Origin: Bacteroidota bacterium
Lineage (GTDB): Bacteria; Bacteroidota; Bacteroidia; Bacteroidales; Lentimicrobiaceae
Length of the DNA: 6,117 nt
Direction of reading: 5' to 3'
Assembly (NCBI GenBank): GCA_023428585.1
Contig: JAEYXG010000030.1
Location: forward strand, 1-6,117
The notes beneath the pieces were generated by a model that worked only from the letters and a program-made list of their open reading frames with translations, was not told where the DNA came from and searched no databases. This document shows, in pieces, positions 1 through 5,257 of this stretch; positions within the stretch are counted from its first letter, which is position 1; every line of letters starts with the position of its first letter. Both the position numbers and the translations under genes were made by a program.

Positions 1-564
1 ATAGAAAGGGTTTGCAGGAATGCCTTGCATATTGCAGCCACGGAAGGCGCGGGCAATAAATTGGTAATTGAGCTGGGGGCCCTATTCCACGATATTGCTG
101 ACGCCAAATTCAACAATGGTGATGAAACCATAGGGCCACGTATTGCCGGTGAGTTCATGAAATCACTTGAATTGCCTGAATCAACCATTGAAAGGGTGAT
201 TGAGATTATAGAAAACATCTCATTCAGAAAGCAAAGAAATCATAACCAGGTTGAATCAGAAGAGCTGAAGATAGTGCAGGATGCTGACAGGCTGGATGCC
301 CTTGGTGCCATTGGTATTGCCCGTGCCTTTAACTACGGGGGATTCAAAAACAGACCGCTTTATGAAACTGTTGAATTAAGCAGGGATGGAATAAACGAAG
401 CACGTGTTGGTGGTAATCACACTATCGGCCATTTCTATGAGAAACTGTTGTTGCTAAAAGGGCTTATGAATACTCAAACAGGAAGTGAAATGGCAGAAGA
501 GAGACACATGTACATGGTAAATTTCCTTGATGAGTTTTTCAGGGAGTGGGAAGGTGAGAAGTAG
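1..564 (+). CDS. HD-domain metal-dependent phosphohydrolase, 5' end missing
   Basis: Partial gene. The reading frame is open from base 1 (IERVCRNALHIAA...), so the true start lies upstream and the TTG at 25 is not a real start. The visible 187 codons match the YedJ/YpgQ-like branch of the HD superfamily, which hydrolyses phosphoester or nucleotide bonds in the cytoplasm using a divalent metal. Seen directly: the central metal-binding His-Asp pair in ALFHDIAD (codons at 88-93) and a later conserved acidic block QDADRLDALGAIGIARAF (from 277), whose first Asp is the expected last metal ligand. The first histidine ligand normally sits just before the IERV segment and is therefore off the window. 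The C-terminal part (GNHTIGHFYEKLLLLKGLMNT) also fits this branch. The substrate cannot be told from sequence. The gene ends inside the 3' end of the convergent dihydrouridine synthase gene. Family assignment is firm; function is only general. Confidence 0.88.
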   Translation: MERVCRNALHIAATEGAGNKLVIELGALFHDIADAKFNNGDETIGPRIAGEFMKSLELPESTIERVIEIIENISFRKQRNHNQVESEELKIVQDADRLDALGAIGIARAFNYGGFKNRPLYETVELSRDGINEARVGGNHTIGHFYEKLLLLKGLMNTQTGSEMAEERHMYMVNFLDEFFREWEGEK

Positions 565-1537
565 TAGGAAAGATCATTGGTTTTGATTCGTCAAACTCCT
601 CAAATATGCGCTTTACCGCATCTTCATACTCGTCAAATGTCCGTACTTTTTTAATGATTCTCTTAACTTTCTCATGATTATCGAACCAGGTGAAAAGGTA
701 GTCCCAGTATTCTTTAAGCACATTGAGCAGCGTTAGCCGGTCGCTCATATCACTGCGGTAACCATAGTAAAGTTCATCCATAAACTTTTGCAGGTAAACT
801 TTCCTGTTGTAAAGATTATCTGAATTATAAATTTCATCTGACAGAAATGGGTTGCCCAATATACCCCGGCCAATCATCCATCTTTCAATATTTGGCATCA
901 TTGATACCAAACGGTTGAAGTCATCAACGGTGAGAATATCGCCGTTGTAGACAAACGGGATTTTGACAAGTGGTAAAACCTGAAGAAGGAATTCCTTATT
1001 GGTTTCGCCCGAGTAGAGTTGTTTTCCAACTCTGGGATGTACTGTCAATTCGTGTATTGGGTAAGCGTTAAACAATGGAATCAGGGCATAGAACTCATCA
1101 GGTGTTGCATAACCTAACCTGCATTTAATAGAAAATCTAATTGGAATTGATGGCATTACCTTATCCAGAATCGCGTCTATCATATCGGGGAAAGGCAGCA
1201 TGCCCGATCCACGCTTCTTGTCGGCCACCTGCGGGTAAGGACAACCCAGGTTCCAGTTGAGTTCCTCAAAGCCCAGTGATGCGCATATATTGGCAAATCT
1301 GAGGATTTCAGCAGCATCCTTGCTTAATATTTGCGGTACAACTTCAGCAGTGGAAGAGGTAAGATGCTGCAATTCATTGGATTTACGTGCAGAAATGCGG
1401 CTTTCATGATCAATTTTGGCAAAGAAGGGGGTGTAGTATTTGGTTACATTATGAAAATAACGGGCATACACACGGCGGAAAGTGTGGGAGGTAATACCTT
1501 GAAAAGGTGCGAGATAAAGTTGAATTGCCGGTTTCAT
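539..1537 (-). CDS. tRNA-dihydrouridine synthase family protein
   Basis: A 332-residue flavoenzyme that should reduce specific uridines in tRNA to dihydrouridine using FMN and NAD(P)H. It has a TIM barrel followed by a helical tRNA-binding domain. Counting from the ATG at 1537: the N-terminal FMN-binding strand LAPFQGITSHTFRR is at 8-21, and ELNWNLGCPYPQVADKKRGSG at about 92-112 contains the catalytic Cys99. SIKCRLGY (136-143) and ELTVHPR (163-169) supply Lys and His for flavin and substrate, and VYNGDI and WMIGRGILGNPFL form the phosphate-binding end of the barrel. Residues from about 240 are the helical domain. Length is normal. An in-frame TTG at 1540 is possible, but ATG 1537 is preferred because a TAnnTTTG box ends only 7 bases upstream. 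The NWNLGCPYP form is typical of a Bacteroidota clade distinct from classical DusA, DusB and DusC, so no symbol is given. The 3' end overlaps the HD-domain gene by 26 bases. Confidence 0.95.
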   Translation of the reverse strand: MKPAIQLYLAPFQGITSHTFRRVYARYFHNVTKYYTPFFAKIDHESRISARKSNELQHLTSSTAEVVPQILSKDAAEILRFANICASLGFEELNWNLGCPYPQVADKKRGSGMLPFPDMIDAILDKVMPSIPIRFSIKCRLGYATPDEFYALIPLFNAYPIHELTVHPRVGKQLYSGETNKEFLLQVLPLVKIPFVYNGDILTVDDFNRLVSMMPNIERWMIGRGILGNPFLSDEIYNSDNLYNRKVYLQKFMDELYYGYRSDMSDRLTLLNVLKEYWDYLFTWFDNHEKVKRIIKKVRTFDEYEDAVKRIFEEFDESKPMIFPTTSHLPTP

Positions 1538-1544
1538 CAAAGTG

Positions 1545-1552
1545 CAAAAATA
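1545..1552 (-). promoter_or_regulatory. Candidate -7 promoter box of the dihydrouridine synthase gene
   Basis: Read on the minus strand this is TATTTTTG, an exact match to the Bacteroidota -7 consensus TAnnTTTG. It ends 7 bases before the ATG at 1537, so transcription would begin only a few bases before the start codon, giving an almost leaderless mRNA. No good -33 TTG is visible; the nearest is a GTTTAC-like stretch around 1573-1578 at about the right distance. Confidence 0.5.
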
Positions 1553-1634
1553 GTGATTACGAGTGTACTGCCGTAAACATTTATATCCCTTGAATGGTTA
1601 CAATGTTGGTTTATACGCACATCAGTTTTATTCG

Positions 1635-1642
1635 TATCTTTG
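1635..1642 (+). promoter_or_regulatory. Candidate -7 promoter box of the cold-shock-domain gene
   Basis: TATCTTTG matches the Bacteroidota TAnnTTTG consensus exactly. The -33 region is weaker: GGTTTA at 1608-1613 sits 21 bases upstream, and a proper TTG at 1606-1608 is 26 bases away. Transcription would begin near 1645-1648, leaving a 5' leader of roughly 60 nt before the ATG at 1710. The 1541-1709 gap also holds the divergent dihydrouridine synthase promoter. Confidence 0.6.
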
Positions 1643-1709
1643 ATAAAATTTATTTTCATGTTTTTTGGTCAAAATATGAGAACCCAATTAGTAAATCAAG
1701 CACTTAAAA

Positions 1710-2165
1710 ATGGCAAAATCGCAACAAGCAAGAAACAAGCAGGAAAAAGAAAAACTGAAACTTAAGAAGAAGAAGGACAAGGCTCAAAAGAAACTGGAAC
1801 GACAGGCCGAATCTCGTGATGGCAGCAACCTTGATGATATGATAGCTTATGTTGATGAATATGGTCGTATTACATCAACTCCACCTGATCCGACACAGAA
1901 AAAGGCTGTAGTCAAGGCTGAAGATATTGAAATAGATGTAAGGAATAAAAATGTATCGAGAAACGAAGACGTGCCGGCTACCGGTAAGGTCAGTTTCTTC
2001 AATGAATCAAAAGGTTATGGATTCATCAAGGATTCCATTAGCGGTGAAAGTTTATTTGTTCATATCAACTCAATAGAGGGGACTATTAAAGAAGGTGATA
2101 CCGTTACCTTTGTTGTTGAAAGGAGTCCTAAGGGGCTCAGTGCCGTAAATGTAAAGAAGATATAA
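1710..2165 (+). CDS. Cold-shock-domain RNA-binding protein with basic N-terminal tail
   Basis: A 151-residue protein. Its C-terminal 62 residues or so (about 90-151) form a cold-shock (S1-like OB-fold) domain that binds single-stranded RNA or DNA. Both nucleic-acid-binding motifs are visible: RNP1 as KGYGFIKD (101-108) and RNP2 as LFVHI (115-119), with the usual aromatics. Unlike the 65-70-residue CspA type, it has an extra N-terminal half. Residues 1-33 are almost entirely Lys, Gln, Glu and Arg, probably a charged helix. They are followed by the segment DDMIAYVDEYGRITSTPPDP (42-61), which I recognise from Bacteroidota homologues of this protein. The role is probably RNA chaperoning or translation control in the cytoplasm; its targets are unknown. 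The ATG at 1710 follows an A-rich CACTTAAAA, the usual Bacteroidota start context. It appears monocistronic with its own promoter. The downstream neighbour is convergent. Confidence 0.93.
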   Translation: MAKSQQARNKQEKEKLKLKKKKDKAQKKLERQAESRDGSNLDDMIAYVDEYGRITSTPPDPTQKKAVVKAEDIEIDVRNKNVSRNEDVPATGKVSFFNESKGYGFIKDSISGESLFVHINSIEGTIKEGDTVTFVVERSPKGLSAVNVKKI

Positions 2166-2216
2166 GTCACACACTCCACTGTCAATAGAATAGATAATTA
2201 CCATATTGTGGAAACA

Positions 2217-2828
2217 TCACAGATGCCCTTGCTCCATTGCAAGCTTGATAAGTGATGCAGTATTTTTTGCGCCTAATTTGATAATAAGGTTCTTACGATG
2301 TGAATCAACCGTTAGAGGGCTGATATTCAGCTTATCTGCTATCTGATAGTTAGTCATACCTTCAGCAATCATATTCAGGACTTCCATTTCACGCCGTGAT
2401 ATGCATTTGGTTTTTGAATCCCCATTTATACCCGGATTTCTGAGTTCCTCACCAAAATAGGTCTTGCCATTGGCTATGGCCCTGATGGCATTTATGATTT
2501 CGTCGGGACAAGTGTTCTTCAAAAGGCATCCATTTATACCCCTGTCTTTCAAGTTTTTAATTAGATTTGGGATAAAATTGATGGTAAGCAGCAGTATCCC
2601 TGAATTTGGCCGTAGCCGTCTAATGTCTTCAATCATTTTCATACTTACGGTGCTGCATAACATCAAGTCAAGGAGAATTACATCAGGTTGGGATTTCTTC
2701 AGAAACTGTATACACTGCCTTGCATTATCGGTAATGCCTATAATTTCAATTTCAGGAATTGTTTTAAAGATGCGAATCAAGCCTTCAGTCAGAATGGGGA
2801 AATCTTCAACTATAAGTAATTTAATCAT
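2217..2828 (-). CDS. NarL/FixJ-type response regulator with LuxR helix-turn-helix
   Basis: A 203-residue two-component transcription factor. The receiver domain (1-120) has the acidic pair Glu8-Asp9 (LLIVEDFP), phosphoacceptor Asp54 (VILLDLML), Thr82 (ILLLT) and Lys104 (CLLK). A linker leads to a LuxR-type DNA-binding domain (143-203), ISRREMEVLNMIAEGMTNYQIADKLNISPLTVDSHRKNLIIKLGAKN, whose recognition helix is around PLTVDSHRKN. The start is set at the ATG ending at 2828 because MIKLLIVEDFP is the canonical receiver N-terminus. The frame stays open to 2948, but those 40 residues match nothing and would run across the inverted repeat. One oddity: the residues after Asp54 read LMLCSTVSM where most receivers have a Met-Pro and a Gly, so this loop is divergent. 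No histidine kinase is in the window. The gene is divergent from the surface lipoprotein gene, a common layout for a regulator and its target. A weak -7-like box (TATTTTAG) lies at 2876-2883 on the minus strand. Confidence 0.93.
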   Translation of the reverse strand: MIKLLIVEDFPILTEGLIRIFKTIPEIEIIGITDNARQCIQFLKKSQPDVILLDLMLCSTVSMKMIEDIRRLRPNSGILLLTINFIPNLIKNLKDRGINGCLLKNTCPDEIINAIRAIANGKTYFGEELRNPGINGDSKTKCISRREMEVLNMIAEGMTNYQIADKLNISPLTVDSHRKNLIIKLGAKNTASLIKLAMEQGHL

Positions 2829-2910
2829 AACAGCCTTAAAATAGTATTCATGCGCAATTGAAAAGGCGAAGTTCACTAAAATATCAATTGGAAGTCTGAA
2901 ACTGCTATAA

Positions 2911-2930
2911 AATCCACGTTTTCGTGGATT
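2911..2930. promoter_or_regulatory. Perfect inverted repeat, candidate operator
   Basis: AATCCACG (2911-2918) and CGTGGATT (2923-2930) are perfect reverse complements separated by TTTT. The element lies in the 155-bp gap between the divergent response regulator and lipoprotein genes. Its right arm runs into the -33 TTG (2929-2931) of the lipoprotein promoter. It has no T-tract placed to act as a terminator for either gene, and its position fits a protein-binding site better. Which protein binds is inference. Confidence 0.6.
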
Positions 2931-2958
2931 GAATAGTATGGTAACCATTGTAATTTTG
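2929..2958 (+). promoter_or_regulatory. Promoter of the lipoprotein gene
   Basis: A -33 TTG at 2929-2931, a 19-base spacer and a -7 box TAATTTTG at 2951-2958 match the Bacteroidota promoter pattern (TTG, 19-21 bases, TAnnTTTG) very well. Transcription would begin near 2961-2964, about 20 bases before the ATG at 2984, with an AT-rich leader. Confidence 0.7.
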
Positions 2959-2983
2959 ACGATTAAATAATCAATAATTTATT

Positions 2984-4438
2984 ATGAAGAACAAGTCTAA
3001 AATTATTTATTTATTTTCAGTTATAATACTGGGGATAGTAGCATTAGCTTCATGTGACAAAAAGGATGATGATCCTGATATCACAAAATCAACCGACAAG
3101 CAGATCATTGGATTCAGATTTGATGCATTTACCCCTGCTGTTACAGCAACCATTGACCAGAATATGCATACCATAACTGCAGTCCTTCCCGAAGGCACGA
3201 ATCTAACCAATCTGGTTCCTACAGTTGCATGTTCAGACAAGGCTACAGTTTCACCCATACCGGGAACCGCGGTTGACTTCACAAACCCTGTTGTTTATAC
3301 TGTAACAGCTGAAGACCTTACAGTAAATACGTACATAGTTACGATTACAACTTTAGGATCACAGGTTGAAGTACTTTCAGGTGAATTATCTGAAAACAGG
3401 ACCCTGCCAAATGTAAGCAGTGGAATTGACTATATTATTGATGGATGGTTAAATATTGAAGGGAATGCTCTATTGACAATTGAACCCGGAGTAAAAATTG
3501 TATTTGCAAATATCTATTCAGGCATAAAGGTTGGCACGAATGCAGGATTGAAAATGTCGGGCACACTTGAAATGCCAATTATACTTACCGGTCCAGTGAA
3601 TAATAACAATAAGGGGGCATGGTATGGAATAGAATACAATTCAAACAGGGCCGACAATGTGATGAACTTTGTACAGATAATAAATGCCGGTGCTTCGGGA
3701 AGTGTGGGAGCTGTAATAATAAATGACAACGCTCAACTTAAGATTGCAAACAGTATAATAGACAGGTCAGCCCAAAGCGGATTATTTATCTATGAAGGCA
3801 ATTTGGCAGAATTTAATGGAAATACCATCAGGGATTGTGATAACTTCCCTATTGATGCTGACAATATGATGAATCTTCAGAATCTGAATGCAAATAATGC
3901 ATTCATTGGAAATACAAATAATATGGTTAATGTGAACTATAGCCCCCAACTGGAACAAAATTGCATTTTCAAGGAAATAACTATACCATACCTTGTCAAC
4001 GGATTTGCCACCAATTCCAATGTTGTGATTGAAGCGGGAGTAAATATCAAGTTCAAGAGCCAGTCAATCTTTGACATATACCCATCGGGGAAAGTTTCGG
4101 CCATTGGCACTGCACAGAAGCCCATTATAATGGAGGGCCTAGAGGGCGATGCCGGTTATTGGGGAGGCATCTATTTGAACTCAGGCAGAGATAATATTAT
4201 CAGCTATTGCAACATATCTGGTGGCGGCTATGATACATGGAATATGAGGTCAAATATAGCCATGTGGGATAATTCAAAACTGACAATCAGCAATTCAGTG
4301 ATCAGCAACAGCACGGGATATGGTTTCCAGTATTCGTCATATATAACATTGAGCCATAGCAATGTAACTTTCCAAACTTGTGCCTTGGGCAACGTTTATG
4401 ATTACGATAATGAATTAGTATATGTTACCTTGCCTTAA
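2984..4438 (+). CDS. Surface lipoprotein: Ig-like (DUF5018-type) domain plus duplicated right-handed beta-helix
   Basis: A 484-residue exported lipoprotein. Residues 1-23 are a type II signal peptide ending in lipobox LASC, with Cys24 to be lipidated. CDKKDDD follows, resembling the Bacteroidota lipoprotein export signal that sends proteins to the outer leaflet of the outer membrane. Residues 39-121 form a beta-sandwich ending FTNPVVYTVTAEDLTVNTYIVTI, close to DUF5018-type Ig-like domains. The remainder is beta-helix-like, rich in Asn, Ile and Gly. Two matching modules are visible: about 149-236 (LTIEPGVKIVF, EMPIILTG, GAWYGIEYNSNRADNVMNFVQIINAG) and about 331-415 (VVIEAGVNIKF, QKPIIMEG, GYWGGIYLNSGRDNIISYCNISGGG). 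Each is followed by short helix rungs such as LKIANSIIDRS and LTISNSVISNS. Such folds often bind or cut polysaccharide, but I see no catalytic signature, so a binding or structural role is equally likely. A DUF5018 label needs a profile search. Only 116 bases separate it from the next gene, with no clear terminator between, so the two may be co-transcribed. Confidence 0.9.
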   Translation: MKNKSKIIYLFSVIILGIVALASCDKKDDDPDITKSTDKQIIGFRFDAFTPAVTATIDQNMHTITAVLPEGTNLTNLVPTVACSDKATVSPIPGTAVDFTNPVVYTVTAEDLTVNTYIVTITTLGSQVEVLSGELSENRTLPNVSSGIDYIIDGWLNIEGNALLTIEPGVKIVFANIYSGIKVGTNAGLKMSGTLEMPIILTGPVNNNNKGAWYGIEYNSNRADNVMNFVQIINAGASGSVGAVIINDNAQLKIANSIIDRSAQSGLFIYEGNLAEFNGNTIRDCDNFPIDADNMMNLQNLNANNAFIGNTNNMVNVNYSPQLEQNCIFKEITIPYLVNGFATNSNVVIEAGVNIKFKSQSIFDIYPSGKVSAIGTAQKPIIMEGLEGDAGYWGGIYLNSGRDNIISYCNISGGGYDTWNMRSNIAMWDNSKLTISNSVISNSTGYGFQYSSYITLSHSNVTFQTCALGNVYDYDNELVYVTLP

Positions 4439-4465
4439 TGGTATTTAACATTGGCATATTACAAT

Positions 4466-4494
4466 AATCAATACTAATAAAATAAATATTGATT
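4466..4494. repeat. AT-rich inverted repeat between lipoprotein and beta-barrel genes
   Basis: AATCAATA (4466-4473) and TATTGATT (4487-4494) are perfect 8-bp inverted arms around a 13-base AT-only-but-one-C spacer. The stem is very AT-rich and has no T-tract after it, so it is a poor terminator. The 11-mer AATAATCAATA that holds the left arm (4463-4473) also occurs in the leader of the lipoprotein gene (2966-2976). It may be a weak binding site or mRNA structure, or chance in AT-rich DNA. Confidence 0.3.
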
Positions 4495-4554
4495 GCTGCT
4501 GAACAAAATCCTGATCTTATTCTTTATATCAATAGTAAAACAAAAACAAAGCAG

Positions 4555-5106
4555 ATGAAAAAACTCTTGTTTACTCTCTTAGTAGGTGTAATTGCATTAC
4601 AACTCTCCGCACAGGAGAATTTAATGAACAAAGGTGATAAAGTGCTCAATCTTGGTCTCGGTTTGGGTTCAACCGGTTGGGGCACCGGTTATTCGACATC
4701 AATGATCCCACTCTCGGCCTCTTTTGAAGTAGGAGTGGTGGATGGCGTATTGGACGTAGGTTCTATTGGAGTTGGGGGCTTCATTGGATATGCTTCCTAC
4801 AAGTACGAATGGTATACATGGAAGTACAAGTATACTGATCTGGTTATTGCTGCCCGCGGCAGTTTGCACTATCCATTGGTAGAGAAGCTGGACACCTATA
4901 CGGGGCTATCACTGGGCTATGAAGCTATTTCCTTTACTGAATCGGGTGATGGTACTCCAACTTTGGGCTACTCAACACTTGGCAGCGGTATGTTCCTGGC
5001 ATGGCATGCCGGTGGACGTTATTATTTCAGTGATAACTTTGCTGCAATGGCCGAGATTGGTTACGGCTTTACCTGGTTGACCATTGGGGTGGCACTGAAA
5101 TTATAG
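4555..5106 (+). CDS. Small outer-membrane beta-barrel protein
   Basis: A 183-residue exported protein. MKKLLFTLLVGVIALQLSAQ is a type I signal peptide with likely cleavage after Ala19, leaving a Gln as is common in Bacteroidota. The mature part alternates polar and hydrophobic residues in strand-length stretches separated by Gly-rich turns. Examples are KVLNLGLGLGSTG, MIPLSASFEVGVV, VGSIGVGGFIGYASY, TDLVIAARGSLHYPL, TYTGLSLGYEAISF, FLAWHAGGRYYF and FAAMAEIGYGFTWLTIGVALKL. The count fits an 8-strand barrel like OmpW/OmpX-type or 'outer membrane protein beta-barrel domain' proteins. The last strand ends at the C-terminus, as barrels do. The start is placed at ATG 4555 because the signal peptide begins there; the frame extends back to 4489 but adds no sensible signal. 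No strong promoter is visible (only a TATTCTTT-like stretch near 4518), so co-transcription with the lipoprotein gene is plausible. A terminator follows. Specific function unknown. Confidence 0.88.
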   Translation: MKKLLFTLLVGVIALQLSAQENLMNKGDKVLNLGLGLGSTGWGTGYSTSMIPLSASFEVGVVDGVLDVGSIGVGGFIGYASYKYEWYTWKYKYTDLVIAARGSLHYPLVEKLDTYTGLSLGYEAISFTESGDGTPTLGYSTLGSGMFLAWHAGGRYYFSDNFAAMAEIGYGFTWLTIGVALKL

Positions 5107-5129
5107 GATTTTTCAATTTTGTTGACTTG

Positions 5130-5163
5130 AAAGGCTGTCTTTTATGGCGGCCTTTTTTGTTTT
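5130..5163 (+). terminator. Intrinsic terminator after the beta-barrel gene
   Basis: AAAGGCTGTC (5130-5139) pairs with GGCGGCCTTT (5146-5155) as a 10-bp stem containing two G-U wobbles around a TTTTAT loop. A T-tract begins in the 3' arm and continues (TTTTTTGTTTTC, then six more Ts). It sits 24 bases past the stop codon of the beta-barrel gene, a textbook Rho-independent terminator. It separates the envelope unit from the next gene, so that gene probably has its own promoter. Confidence 0.85.
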
Positions 5164-5257
5164 CATTTTTTCATCAAACTTTTTTAAAGTTCAGTAGTTG
5201 TTTTTGATATCATACATAAATACCTATCATTATTAACTATATCAAAAGCATGTAAAA

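Noticed and set aside
1331..1576. 81-codon open frame on the + strand
   Set aside because: It lies mostly antisense to the well-supported dihydrouridine synthase gene and has no recognisable domain.
1576..1607. AACATT ... AATGTT inverted pair in the gap between the synthase and cold-shock genes
   Set aside because: The arms are 6 bp, 20 bases apart, and not aligned with either promoter box.
2175..2212. TCCAC ... GTGGA inverted pair between the convergent cold-shock and regulator genes, considered as a bidirectional terminator
   Set aside because: The arms are only 5 bp with a loop of 28 bases and no flanking T-tracts. The resemblance to the 2911-2930 palindrome core is probably chance.
2464..2844. 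126-codon open frame on the + strand
   Set aside because: It is the complement of the response regulator receiver domain, whose motifs are all in the minus-strand frame.
2829..2948. 40-residue N-terminal extension of the response regulator
   Set aside because: It precedes a canonical receiver start (MIKLLIVEDFP), matches nothing, and would cover the palindrome.
3007..4125. Minus-strand frames at 3007-3282, 3514-3729 and 3937-4125
   Set aside because: All are opposite the lipoprotein coding sequence, with no domains or plausible starts.
4489..4554. 22-residue N-terminal extension of the beta-barrel protein from a TTG
   Set aside because: It would bury the clear signal peptide that begins at ATG 4555.
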